Positions 8,444 to 16,897 of a DNA stretch of 64,000 nucleotides are shown piece by piece. The DNA is from JAWVFM01 sp963823245. GTDB taxonomy: Bacteria; Actinomycetota; Thermoleophilia; Solirubrobacterales; 70-9. Location: assembly GCA_963823245.1 (NCBI GenBank), contig CAWGKQ010000007.1:186001-250000 (forward strand), read 5' to 3'. Under the pieces are notes generated by a model. The model made no database searches, was not told the origin of the DNA, and worked only from the letters and a program-made list of their open reading frames with translations. The position numbers were made by a program, and so were the translations under genes. Each line of letters opens with the position of its first letter. Position 1 is the first letter of the stretch.

Positions 8444-8504
8444 CGCCTGAGACCGCTCAAGACCGCCTGATTCGGGTGCCGGCTGTCGCGCAACCGTCGC
8501 GCAC
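8444..8504 (-). pseudogene. Integrase 3'-end relic (copy A)
   Basis: 61 bp also present at 9859 and 29155, always shortly downstream of a tRNA 3' half. The minus strand encodes CATVARQPAPESGGLERSQA. Differences between the three copies are mostly at third codon positions (ACG/ACA, GAA/GAG), so it is or was coding. It is probably the C-terminal tail of tRNA-site integrases whose bodies are lost; the integrase identity is inference from position. Confidence 0.5.
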
Positions 8505-8598
8505 CCGGGCTGATCAGGGCTTAGTCGCTCAATAATCACCGCAACGATCCCCAGTGATGACCGCACGGTCCGTGGGGCGGCAGATCTCACCGGCGGGG

Positions 8599-9447
8599 CT
8601 ACCCGTTGTATGAGTAGAAGCCCTGGCCGGACTTACGCCCAAGAAGGCCGGCTTCGACCATGCGGTTGAGAAGGGCTGGCGCGACAGATCCCGCGTCTCG
8701 AAACTCGTCGTAGAGCGACTCCGCCACGGCGAGGACGGTGTCTAGCCCGACGAGATCGGCTAACGCGAGCGGCCCCATCGGGTGAGCGCAGCCGAGGGTC
8801 ATGCCGCTGTCAATGTCCTCCTTAGACGCGAAGCCCGATTCATACATCCGGATCGCCGAAAGCAGATATGGGATCAAGAGCGCATTGACGATGAAACCCG
8901 CTCGGTCCTGCGAGTCGATCGGAGCTTTGCCTAGGGTCTCAGAGGCAAAGGTCTTGGCCGAAGCGAGCGTTTCCTTTGAGGTCATGATCGACGGGATGAC
9001 CTCGACCAGCTTCATGACCGGGACCGGATTGAAGAAGTGAAGGCCGAGTACGCGCCCCGGGTGGTTTGTCTCGGCCGCAAGCTTCATGATCGGAACCGAC
9101 GAAGTGTTGGAGGCCAGGAACGTTGCCTCGGGCATGAGCTCGTCCAGGCGTCCGAAGACCTCGCGCTTTGCCACCTCGGACTCGACGATCGCTTCGACTG
9201 CAGCGTCGGCACCGGCGACACCAGCGAGATCGGTGATCACGTCAAGGTGCGCGAGCGCGTTATATCGATCCTGGGCGTCGAGCTTGCCGGCCTTCACGCC
9301 ACGATCGAGCGAGTGCACGATCTTCTCCCTGGCAGCGAGCGCCATGGCCTCGTTGACCTCAACCAGCGTCACATCGACGCCAGAGCGAATGCAGACCTCG
9401 GCTATCCCAGAGCCCATCAAGCCGCCGCCAATCACCCCAACTCGCAC
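8599..9447 (-). CDS. 3-hydroxybutyryl-CoA / 3-hydroxyacyl-CoA dehydrogenase
   Basis: 282 residues. N-terminal Rossmann NAD site GVIGGGLMGSGIAEVCI, catalytic His region LGLHFFNPVPVMKLVEV, and the C-terminal helical domain (DRAGFIVNALLIPYLLSA, DIDSGMTLGCAHPMGPLALAD). It oxidises (3S)-3-hydroxyacyl-CoA with NAD(P) in beta-oxidation or butyrate metabolism. GTG 9447 is chosen since AAAGGAG precedes it. It sits inside the tRNA-Ser(CGA) island between two integrase-tail relics, so it may be island cargo even though it looks metabolic and intact. Confidence 0.92.
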   Translation of the reverse strand: MRVGVIGGGLMGSGIAEVCIRSGVDVTLVEVNEAMALAAREKIVHSLDRGVKAGKLDAQDRYNALAHLDVITDLAGVAGADAAVEAIVESEVAKREVFGRLDELMPEATFLASNTSSVPIMKLAAETNHPGRVLGLHFFNPVPVMKLVEVIPSIMTSKETLASAKTFASETLGKAPIDSQDRAGFIVNALLIPYLLSAIRMYESGFASKEDIDSGMTLGCAHPMGPLALADLVGLDTVLAVAESLYDEFRDAGSVAPALLNRMVEAGLLGRKSGQGFYSYNG

Positions 9448-9730
9448 AGGCGCTCCTTTCGTCAGTGGCGCCTCCGGCGGCACGATCCGCCGTTTGCCGG
9501 CCTGAAGATATCGAGGTAGTGGGTCGGTTGGAAACAGGCCAGCCCGGGCTATCGGACGACCGTTCCGTCGCCCGGCAAGAACTCCGGATGCCTCTGAGCC
9601 TCGTTCCCTCCCGCTTGCTGCCGCGGGACGGCGGTCGGTGGTCAACTGGCACCTCACTTCTCATCCGAGCCGGCACGATCGGGCTTCCCGCATGAACAAC
9701 GGCTTTGGCCAGCTTCCGGCATCGTGGCGT

Positions 9731-9777
9731 CGGTCTACGAAACCGAAAGGTCACAGGTTCGAATCCTGTCGGGCGCG
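9731..9777 (+). repeat. tRNA-Arg(ACG) 3'-half fragment, att-like (copy 1)
   Basis: Anticodon stem-loop CGGT-CTACGAA-ACCG, T-arm ACAGGTTCGAATCCTGT and acceptor CGGGCGC plus G are recognisable, but no 5' half precedes them. A nearly identical fragment lies at 40825-40870 (one indel, one T/C change). It has the form of an att site left by an element that integrated in a tRNA-Arg. No complete tRNA-Arg is in the window. Confidence 0.75.
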
Positions 9778-9858
9778 TTGGCTTAACCAAGCCGTTTGTG
9801 GCTTGTTCACGGGCTTTCTGACGCTCGGCGAGTCCTGGCGGGGCTGGTTCGTGTAGGC

Positions 9859-9919
9859 CGCCTGACGCCGCTCAAGACCGCCTGACTCGGGTGCCGACTG
9901 TCGCGCAACTGTCGCGCAC
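9859..9919 (-). pseudogene. Integrase 3'-end relic (copy B)
   Basis: Same 61-bp coding motif as at 8444 and 29155; the minus strand reads CATVARQSAPESGGLERRQA. It lies 80 bp beyond the tRNA-Arg fragment, so the same integrase family seems to have used both serine and arginine tRNA sites (inference). Confidence 0.5.
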
Positions 9920-10006
9920 CGGGGTCCGCCTAGTTCCGGCGATCAGAGCTTGATGATCGCGAAGGCTGGCTCGCGGGTGCCTAGCAAACGACGGCGGCTA
10001 GTTCCG

Positions 10007-10444
10007 TCAAGGAGGAACGCGGGTGCCGAAGGCGTCTCGGACGAGGGGAGCACCATCGGGAAAGGCGAACGCCGAGAGCTCGGACTCACGATCGGCCCGC
10101 CGCCGCATCTCGGCCGCAAGCCCGCGCGCGCGGGCTGCGCTGTCTGCCTCACCCTCTCGTTCGAGCAGGATTGCTTGGATTTTCCGATCACGAGCCGCCC
10201 GGTCGTGCTCGATGCGATCGAAATCGACGAATGCGCTCGCTGCGAGATCAGCGCTCTCGCCACCCTGGATCGGCGCCTCGACGAGTCCACGATCCTCGAG
10301 CCAAAAGACACTGCCGGTCGGGACGTCGACGACGTAGGTCGGGCTCCCCTCCAACTCCTCGATCGGGCACACGCTGGCAACCTGTTCGCCGCGCGGCACC
10401 GCACCGCCGAGGGCGATGCTTAGTCGCCCGAGCTTCGGTTGCAT
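10007..10444 (-). CDS. Hypothetical protein
   Basis: 145 residues from ATG 10444; no family recognised. A small N-terminal beta-like part (VASVCPIEELEGSPTYVVDV, SVFWLEDRGLVEAP) is followed by a charged helix (DFDRIEHDRAARDRKIQAIL) rich in Arg and Glu. The frame keeps GC at third positions, which supports real coding, but no strong ribosome-binding site is visible. It lies between an integrase relic and an SGNH hydrolase within the island. No membrane segment or signal peptide. Confidence 0.5.
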   Translation of the reverse strand: MQPKLGRLSIALGGAVPRGEQVASVCPIEELEGSPTYVVDVPTGSVFWLEDRGLVEAPIQGGESADLAASAFVDFDRIEHDRAARDRKIQAILLEREGEADSAARARGLAAEMRRRADRESELSAFAFPDGAPLVRDAFGTRVPP

Positions 10445-10459
10445 GGGACTGACGGGACC

Positions 10460-11344
10460 TTACGAACGAGCGGCCTTGAGCACAGCCTGCCCGAGCAGCG
10501 CCTGTCCCGAGTAGGAGGGGTGAACGCCGCACGACCCGGTGCTGAGTGACGTCAGCAGGCCCGCCTTGCACGGGTCACCGCCGAATATACGGCTGCCGCT
10601 CTGGAACTCGACGAACCCGTTCGCGATCAGCACGCCGAAAGGTTTCCCGGGCTTGTCCAGCGCCTCGTTGAGACCCGAGACGATGGCGTTGATCTGCGGG
10701 GAGCTGTAGTCGAGCGAGTAATAGTTGACGAGCGCGATCTGGCCGCGATACCCGGCCTTGTTGCGGATCGCCGACAGAATCTTGCGGACGTTGCTGGAGA
10801 CCTTCGCGAAGGTCGCCTGCTGCTCGCGGCTGTTAAGGCAGCCATCGCTCGTCTGCTCCTGACAGAGGAAGAGGTCATTGGCACCGATCATCAACGAGAC
10901 CAGGCGGACGTTGCGGTTCTCGCGCAGGTAGTTCACCGCGTAGGCCAGCTGCGAGCCGCTGTACTTGACGTGCAGCGGAAACAGCTTCCGGTAGGCGGGA
11001 CCGTTGTTGGGGGCGTTCTCGCAGCCGTTGCTCTGCGCGTTGACGTTGATGAAGCTCGAGGAGGTCTCGCCCGGACACGCGGCATTCGCGACCTTGAGCC
11101 GGAGCTCCTGCCCGATCATCTCCGGATAGGCGACGAAGCTCTTGGCGTTGTTGTAGTCCGGCGGCGGCACGACCTGCGGCTCCTCATAGCCGAAGGTGAC
11201 GGAGTCGCCGAGCGCCAGGTACTTGGAACCCTTCACAACCGGTGGGCCGGCGACGGGCTTGGCGGCGGCACTGGCGACGACCACCAGGGCAAGCACGCAG
11301 ATCAGCCCCAGGAGCGCGGTTAGGGAGGAGGTCCGAGATCGCAT
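10460..11344 (-). CDS. Secreted SGNH/GDSL-family hydrolase
   Basis: 294 residues. Signal peptide at 1-28 (SSLTALLGLICVLALVVVAS). SGNH blocks follow: ALGDSVTFGY (catalytic Ser, block I), MIGANDLFLC (block III Asn) and CGVHPSYSGQ (block V His). Four or more cysteines (NAACPGETS, NGCENA, LCQEQTSDGC, DPCKAG) could form disulfides outside the cell. The family includes lipases, esterases and polysaccharide deacetylases; the substrate is unknown. It is intact and in the same orientation as the hypothetical gene at 10007, 15 bp apart. Confidence 0.88.
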   Translation of the reverse strand: MRSRTSSLTALLGLICVLALVVVASAAAKPVAGPPVVKGSKYLALGDSVTFGYEEPQVVPPPDYNNAKSFVAYPEMIGQELRLKVANAACPGETSSSFINVNAQSNGCENAPNNGPAYRKLFPLHVKYSGSQLAYAVNYLRENRNVRLVSLMIGANDLFLCQEQTSDGCLNSREQQATFAKVSSNVRKILSAIRNKAGYRGQIALVNYYSLDYSSPQINAIVSGLNEALDKPGKPFGVLIANGFVEFQSGSRIFGGDPCKAGLLTSLSTGSCGVHPSYSGQALLGQAVLKAARS

Positions 11345-11389
11345 CCGAGTGTCCTTTCTGCGGGGGCGGTGACCCTATCGCGCAAGGAG

Positions 11390-11429
11390 CATCAGACGAC
11401 CTCCTGTCTCATCAGACGACGTCCTGTCT
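11390..11429. repeat. Two tandem 20-bp repeats
   Basis: CATCAGACGACCTCCTGTCT followed directly by the same 20 bases with one change (C to G at the eleventh to twelfth position). It lies between the divergent SGNH hydrolase promoter and the small conserved ORF at 11459. It could be a paired binding site or simple slippage. Confidence 0.6.
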
Positions 11430-11458
11430 CGAAGGCCGTCAACATCGACAAGGCGGCG

Positions 11459-11617
11459 GTGATCCGCGGCCGGCCAACGGAGATCACCGCCCATGCCGAC
11501 GTCACCGACATCCCCAAGTCGCTCAAGCGGGACTACGGCAACGTGGTCAAGGTCGCCCCTGAACTCGCCACTGAACTCGTCGACGAAGCTCCCACCGAGC
11601 ACGCTCCAACAGACTGA
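11459..11617 (+). CDS. Small conserved unknown protein (copy 1 of 2)
   Basis: 52 residues from GTG 11459: opens VIRGRPTEITAHADVTDIPK and ends EAPTEHAPTD. A second copy at 57424 shares the IRGRPTEITA start, the DYGNVVxVAP core and the EAPxEHAP end. Nucleotide differences between them include many synonymous changes (GAG/GAA, GAC/GAT, GTC/GTG), so the peptide is under selection. Both copies lie directly upstream of a GCGATGTCGCAGGAG NTF2-like gene start, with about 25 bp of shared intergenic DNA. No family recognised; function unknown. Confidence 0.55.
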   Translation: MIRGRPTEITAHADVTDIPKSLKRDYGNVVKVAPELATELVDEAPTEHAPTD

Positions 11618-11643
11618 GCCCCAGCGGCGATACTGCGCGGGCG

Positions 11644-12025
11644 ATGTCGCAGGAGAACGTCGAGGTCGTGCGAGGCATCTACGACGCCTGGCAGCGGGGC
11701 GACCTCGAGGGCGCATTCAAGAGCTTCGACGCAGGCGTCGAGTGGCTCGGGCCGCCGGATATCTCCGGCGCGGGGGAGCATCGGCGCGGACACGAGGGCG
11801 TCCGCGAGTCGCTTCGGGCTTGGATCGGCACCTGGGATGACTACCGCTCCGAGCTGCGAGTTGATCGACTTCGGTGATCAGGTGCTGGCAGAGGGCTAGC
11901 AGTACGGGTGCGGCCGGACCAGCGGGTCGAGGTCTCCGAGGAGATCTTCAGCGTCTGGACGCTCCGGGCCGGCGCCGTCGTCCGGCAGCGGATGTTCCGC
12001 GACAGAGGCCTTCGAGGCGGGTACC
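11644..12025 (+). pseudogene. NTF2/SnoaL-like protein, frameshifted
   Basis: Starts MSQENVEVVRGIYDAWQRGD, typical of the SnoaL-like (NTF2-fold) family common in Thermoleophilia, with the family core VEWLGPPDISG and YRSELRE. After residue ~75 the frame is lost; the remaining sequence still encodes DFGDQVLAEG, then RVEVSEEIFSVWTLR in other frames, with an in-frame stop between. Decayed member of the MSQENV cassette family. The intact relatives at 59695 and 60091 are ~130 residues. Confidence 0.8.
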
Positions 12026-12118
12026 AATGCAGGTACCAATCAGAGCGCAACTCAGATCAACTTAGAGCAAGAATCCACGCCTGAGCAGGGCTGAGGGCGG
12101 CAGGGCACAACCGCACGT

Positions 12119-12164
12119 TCAGCCTGCAAAGCCGTTTACACCGGTTCGATTCCGGTAGGCGCCT
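12119..12164 (+). pseudogene. tRNA-Cys(GCA) 3'-half fragment
   Basis: Loop CTGCAAA (anticodon GCA), T-arm ACCGGTTCGATTCCGGT and acceptor AGGCGCC plus T are recognisable. The anticodon stem is imperfect and no 5' half precedes it. Probably another att scar from a tRNA-targeting element. Confidence 0.6.
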
Positions 12165-12171
12165 CTCGACG

Positions 12172-12197
12172 AAGCCCCCGCTAATCGGCGGCTTTTT
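12172..12197 (+). terminator. Rho-independent terminator-like hairpin after the tRNA-Cys fragment
   Basis: AAGCCCCCG-ctaat-CGGCGGCTT with one mismatch, followed by TTT. Probably the terminator that travelled with the tRNA-Cys 3' end. Confidence 0.5.
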
Positions 12198-12548
12198 CGC
12201 TCAGCGGCGAGTGGAACCACCGCACCCGTGCGCCCAATGTGCGCCTATTTCCGCTCGCCGAGGGCCATGCGCTCAGACAGAGAGCGGGCTGCGATGCAGC
12301 GCCAAGGAGCGCCGAGAGAGATCCGGCCAAGCGCGCGAGCGGCCCGCCGGGCGCGCGGCGGAGATGGCCCGATCCGCGAGGATGAGGGCTATGTGTCATC
12401 TGCTACGCGCGTTCAGTTTGGTACAACGCGGACGGCCCGATTTAGCCGTTTCGAAATGGCACTCGCGTGCCACATCGGTTAGGGTCGCCCCCGGAACCTG
12501 CTGTTTCGTTGGGCGGGTTGTCAAGAAGAAACCAAGGGGAGGACTCGG
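12198..12548. other. Gene-free stretch upstream of secreted protein
   Basis: About 350 bp in which I see no supported gene. Short open frames exist but their composition (Arg-rich, no family features) is that of antisense or chance frames in GC-rich DNA. The stretch TTTAGCCGTTTCGAAATGGC around 12440 is relatively AT-rich and may carry the promoter of the gene at 12549. Its ribosome-binding site AAGGGGAGGA lies at 12532-12541. Confidence 0.5.
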
Positions 12549-14744
12549 ATGAGACAGCGGATTATCGGACTCATGGGGGGCAGGCGGCGGAGATCACTTT
12601 TCGTGGCTGCGGCTGCGGTTGCTGTGTTGGGGGGCTTTCTCGTCTCCAGCGCCCTGGCCGTCCACGACGAGGCTTTCCAGCTCGACGGCGACGTCAGTGC
12701 GAGCACCACCACCAACTTCGGTGGGCAGCAGAATGTCGACTGGGACACCCTGTTCGACGCCGACGGGAACAAGATCACCCCCTTGCCCGCAGGCTTCGGC
12801 GCCGCGACCTTCAACAAGGACTTCAACAACACAGGGAACAACTTCAACACGTCCGACAGCAACACCTTCGCGACGGGCAGCAAGGACACGCTGGCGATCA
12901 CGCCCGGGTGGCAGTGCAACCGGGATGCCAACGTCAACAGCAAGATCGACATCATGAACGCCTACGCGACGTCCTACAACGCGGGTAACCAGGAGTTCCT
13001 CTACTTCGCGCTGGAGCGAAACGCGAACACCGGCACCGCCGATGTGGGCTTCTGGTTCCTCCAGGATGAGAACGTGAACTGCAACTCGCCGGGCGGGAAC
13101 ACCGCGTTCAGCGGCGCCCATGTCAATGGCGACCTGCTCGTCGTCTCCGAGTTCACCAACGGCGGCTCCGTCAGCACGATCAGGTCTATAAATGGGTGGG
13201 TGGCGCCAACGGGTCCCTGGATCCGAATCCCGTCATCAACCAAACCGGCGCCGCCGACTGTCGGACCGCGCCTCTGACGGGTACGGGCGATCAGGCCTGC
13301 GGACGGACGAACACCGGCACGATCACGACCCCGTGGCTGACGGCGAACAAGCAGGACGGCGTTCGGCCATAGCCTCCGTATCTCGGAGTTCTACGAGGGA
13401 GGCGTCAACCTCTCGGAGGCCGGCCTCGGTGGCAAGTGCTTCAACACGTTCCTCGCCGACACCCGCTCGTCGACGTCGCTGACGGCGACGCTGTTCGACT
13501 ACTCGCGTCGGCCAGCTCGGCGAGTGCACCTCGGATACCAAGACGACTCCGCTGAGTGGGATGGCACGTCCATCCCAGCCGGCGGGCTCAACATCCCGGC
13601 CGACCCGAACGACGCCAAGCTCCTGGTCAAGGACCAGGCGGACATCACCGTGAACGGAGTCTCGTCGTTCGACGGGTCGGTCTCGTTCCACCTCTGTGGG
13701 CCGAACGTGACCGCCCCTGACCACGTGCGACACCGGCGGCGTCGACATCGGGTCGAAGCCGATAACCGCGAATGGGTCGGTTACGTCCAACACGGCAACG
13801 ATCACGTCCGCCGGCCGGTACTGCTGGCGCGCGGACTTCACGGAGAACAGCGACCCCCCCATCGGAGTGCCCCCATCGCACGACAGCAGCTCGACCGAGT
13901 GCTTCACCGTCAACCCGGTGAAGCCGACGCTCACCACCAACGCGGGTGCCGGCCCGGTCGACTTCGGGCAGCCCGTGACCGACACGGCGACGCTCGACCG
14001 GCACCGCCCACAAGCCCGGGACCGGTGGGCCGACGGGCAGCAACGGGTCGATCAACCCGACCCGGATACGGCGGCGGAGACGCAACCGGCACGATCACGT
14101 TCACCCTGTACAAGGACACCCCCGCCAATCCGTGCACGGTGAAGGCGACGGGCACCGGCACGAACCCGCAGACGGTGACCGTGAGCGGCGACGGCACCTA
14201 CGGGCCGGTCAGCTTCACCCCGGACGCGCCCGGCACGTACATCTGGGTCGCGAGCTACGGCGGCGATTCGCCGAACACGAACGCCTCGGACCCGTCATCG
14301 TGCGCGGACGCGAACGAGGACGTCGTGGTCCGGCAGATCGCGACCAACATCAAGACGAAGCAGAGCTGGATCCCGAACGACACCGCCAACATCGCGGCGG
14401 CGACCGGCAACCTCGGCGCCGGCGGCACCGTGAAGTTCAGCCTGTACGGGCCCGGTGACGCCACCTGCTCTGGCCAGACGGTGTTCGAGCAGACGAAGAC
14501 CGTCACCGGCGGCAGCCCGGACGAGACGGTCAGTACGACCAACACCGGCGGCGCCAGCGGGTTCACGATCACCACCGGCTACGCCGACCCGGCTGATAGC
14601 ACGACTGGGAAGTACTCGTGGAAGGTCGTGTACACGCCGGCCGCGGGCGACACCGCCCATACGGGCAAGCAGAGTGCGTGCGATGTTGAGCACTTCAACA
14701 CCACGTACACGAACGACCCCGGTCCGGGATCGGACCTGCCGTAA
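12549..14744 (+). pseudogene. Large secreted protein with Ig-like repeats, several frameshifts
   Basis: ATG 12549 follows GGGGAGGA. Residues 1-40 are an Arg-rich signal peptide with hydrophobic core (SLFVAAAAVAVLGGFLVSSA). The mature part is Asn/Thr/Gly-rich (STTTNFGGQQNVDWDTLFD). The 3' third holds two bacterial Ig-like modules (TGTITFTLYKDTPANPC then TYIWVASYGGDSPNTNASDP; GGTVKFSLYGPGDATCSGQ then KYSWKVVYTPAAGDT). The whole reads as ~730 residues only if the frame changes at about 13190, 13370, 13505, 13720 and 14000. Protein similarity is continuous across the breaks, so sequencing indels are plausible. Probable cell-surface or extracellular structural protein; a strong terminator follows. 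Confidence 0.75.
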
Positions 14745-14766
14745 GGAAGGTTGGATAGGTATGGAA

Positions 14767-14797
14767 GAGAGGCCCCGCTTGGCGGGGCCTCTCTTTT
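14767..14797 (+). terminator. Strong rho-independent terminator
   Basis: A perfect 12-bp stem (GAGAGGCCCCGC / GCGGGGCCTCTC) with a 3-base loop, then TTTT. It lies 22 bp after the stop of the secreted Ig-like protein, so it is the terminator of that gene. Confidence 0.92.
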
Positions 14798-15041
14798 GTC
14801 CTTAAGTCTGAAAGCGGCCGCCCGTCGCCAGCGTGGCGGATCTAGTCAGCTCCTGACGGTGATTGGCAGCCATCGCTGGAGGACTCCAACGATGTGTTCG
14901 GGTGTGAGGTCACGCTCGCGGACCTCGATGCGGCCGAACCGCCACCCACACTGAGCCTCGTCACGCCCATTCACTAGCCCTCGTTCCACGCATCGAGCAG
15001 TTCGTCGAACGCCACCTCGCCGCCGGCCAGAAGAGAGCGAG

Positions 15042-15224
15042 ACTCGTGACCTTGGGGACACCGTCGTCTGGTTGGGATGGGTTCATGCGAGGGGCCAGGC
15101 CAGCCAGGTTGAGTTCGACCAGGACTTCGCGACTCACACGGTGGTGCGTGATGGGAAGGTGATCCGAGTCGAGGGCTTCCTCAGTTGGCAGGAGGCCCTC
15201 GAAGCCGCCGGGCTGCGGGAGTAG
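15042..15224 (+). pseudogene. NTF2/SnoaL-like 3'-end fragment
   Basis: One open frame encodes TRDLGDTVVWLGWVHARGQA, then FATHTVVRDGKVIRVEGFLS and ends EALEAAGLRE-stop, the conserved tail of the MSQENV family. The 5' half is missing; the DNA before it (14823-15040) holds only a possible minus-strand relic (WRFGRIEVRERDLTPEHIVG) I cannot assign. Homology ends sharply, as for a deletion or recombination joint. Confidence 0.7.
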
Positions 15225-15397
15225 ACGGGGGCGCCCCCGAGGAAGCCGTGAGCGCCCGCGTGGGGCGCTCGGACGATGGCCCTGAGGCGGACTATCACGG
15301 GGTGTTCTTGAATCGCCGTCTTCGGGTCCCTCGGGTGGGGTGGTCGGCGCACGTCCGCGCCCCGTCTGCTGGGCACGAGGCGAAAGTAGCGCGTGAA

Positions 15398-15571
15398 TTA
15401 GACGGCGTGTACGAACGCATAGACGAGCGCGCCGGTCATCTCAAGAGCGATCGCCGCGGCGAGCCAGGCATCGCGAAATTCGATCGGCTGTCCCCAAGGC
15501 GGCTGAAGACGGTTGATCGCGTAGCCGAACGGGATCGCAAGGACCAACGCTCCGATAGCCACCCAAAGCAC
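15398..15571 (-). CDS. Small two-helix membrane protein
   Basis: Open frame ending TAA at 15400-15398. It reads VLWVAIGALVLAIPFGYAIN, a loop RLQPPWGQPIEFRD, then AWLAAAIALEMTGALVYAFV. Two clear transmembrane helices in 57 residues if it starts at GTG 15571; the frame is open a little further upstream without an ATG. It directly follows the zinc-finger gene at 15594, probably one transcript. Function unknown; it lies in the mobile-element-rich part of the island. Confidence 0.5.
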   Translation of the reverse strand: MLWVAIGALVLAIPFGYAINRLQPPWGQPIEFRDAWLAAAIALEMTGALVYAFVHAV

Positions 15572-15593
15572 GACGCGGAGTATCTCGCGGCAG

Positions 15594-15764
15594 TCAGCGC
15601 GCGGGGGTCTCTCCGGGGCGGATCACACCGCGTCCGTGGCAGGCCGGGCAAGGCGCCGGGCGCCCATGAGTCTCCGCGAGCCTCCGCTTACCGCTCCCCA
15701 TGCACCTCGGGCAGAGCGGACCAGGCGGCAACGCTCGCTTGCGGTTTCCTCGTGGCACGAACAC
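15594..15764 (-). CDS. Small zinc-finger protein with two CxxCxGxG motifs
   Basis: About 56 residues: FVPRGNRKRALPPGPL, then CPRCMGSGKRR and CPACHGRGVIRP. The pair of CxxCxGxG motifs forms a DnaJ-type zinc site. Such stand-alone proteins occur in phages and actinobacteria with unknown function; they may bind nucleic acid or protein. GTG 15764 is the first usable start after an in-frame stop. Located between a decayed serine recombinase (upstream on the same strand) and a tiny membrane gene, so probably mobile-element cargo. Confidence 0.6.
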   Translation of the reverse strand: MFVPRGNRKRALPPGPLCPRCMGSGKRRLAETHGRPAPCPACHGRGVIRPGETPAR

Positions 15765-15847
15765 ATGTTCGCAGAGGCGTCAGAGGGAGCCCGTGTCCTC
15801 CCCGACCTTCGCGCCCGCCCGCGCCGTCGACGGCTACTCGGTACTCC

Positions 15848-16474
15848 CTAGCGCGCGGCTACCGCTCGCACCGTTGCCGGCCACCATTGGCGCCCGCCCT
15901 GCGCCGTCGCCACCCCGTCACGGTTGAGCGCGTCGGCGATGGCGTGATACGAGCGCCCCGCCTCGCGTTCGCGCTTGATCCGCTTGACGATCCGCGTCGG
16001 CAACGTCCGCGGCCGGCCGAGCGTCACTCCCTGCTCACGCTTTCGCGCCAGGGCCTCGCGGGTGCGCTGAGCGATCAGCCGACGCTCGAACTGAGCGAAG
16101 GTCGCGAGGACGTTCGCCATCGCCTCGCCGGCCGGCGTGGTCGTATCGACCGCGCAGTCGAGGCCACGAGCGCCCAACCCTCGCGTTGCGCGCGCGCCAT
16201 GAGCGCGGTGAAGTCGAGCATCGAGCGCGAGAGGCGATCGAGCTTCGAGACGACAAGTGCCGTCGCCTCGCCCGCCTCGAGGGCATCGAGCGCGGCTCGT
16301 ATGCCCGGCCGGCGAAGGTCGCCGGCTGAATAGCCGCGATCCTCGATCGTCTCGACGAGCTGCCAGCCGCGACGCCGACATTCAGCGAGGATCGCCAGGC
16401 GCTGGGCCTCGAGCCCGGCACCCTGATGGCGACTGCTCCTCCGTGCACACCCGGACGTAACCTATGACCCGCAT
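15848..16474 (-). pseudogene. Serine recombinase (resolvase/invertase family), frameshifted
   Basis: ATG 16474 follows AGGAGG. The product reconstructs to ~208 residues: RVIGYVRVCTEEQ, GLEAQRLAILAECRRRGWQL, VVSKLDRLSRSMLDFTALMA and ATFAQFERRLIAQRTREALA, with an HTH tail (SYHAIADALNRDGVATAQGG). Two single-base frame changes (about 16405 and 16160) break it. The catalytic Ser of the family consensus YxRVST is Cys here (YVRVCT), one base away. Either a dead recombinase or a copy damaged by sequencing errors. It would catalyse site-specific inversion or resolution. Confidence 0.85.
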
Positions 16475-16498
16475 TAGGAATCAACCTCCTAGTGCCAT

Positions 16499-16532
16499 GA
16501 GCCCGGCCGTTCCAGCGGCGCGGGCTCTTTTT
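16499..16532 (+). terminator. Rho-independent terminator-like hairpin
   Basis: GAGCCCGGCCG and CGGCGCGGGCTC form an 11-bp stem with one bulged G around a 6-base loop, followed by TTTTT. No intact plus-strand gene ends here, so it may belong to a lost gene or a tRNA end. It lies just upstream of the serine recombinase start. Confidence 0.7.
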
Positions 16533-16897
16533 CGTGCCTGACGAGAGACGACCGTATCACAAATGAGGGTTTGGTATACACGCATCTCCGGAAACCCGTG
16601 CTGCCGAGCGATGAGGCGGTTTGCCTTCGCGTTGAGTCGAAGCGGGGCATCCGGTTAGCCGCTCCTGCTTCTCGTCCCAAGCGCAAGTGCCGGGGTACGA
16701 GCGGGAGGACTCCTCTTCGCATGCAAAGCAGAAGCGGCTGACGTCCTCAGATGGCTCGCGGGGCTCGCAGTCCGGCGCGCCAAGCGTGCCTTAACCGAGG
16801 CGGTAGCGCTTGATGGCTTGCCAGACCGCCGCGCGAGCTTGCGGGAAGACACGGATGAAGAACGGTACTGCGACGCGATGCGGGCCCGGGGAGGCGC
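16533..16897. other. Gene-free stretch
   Basis: No supported gene. A short segment (CATCCGGTTAGCCGCTCCTG near 16648) reappears with two changes near 19711, suggesting both sit on related mobile-element debris. GGGGAGG at 16888 is the ribosome-binding site of the next gene. Confidence 0.4.
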
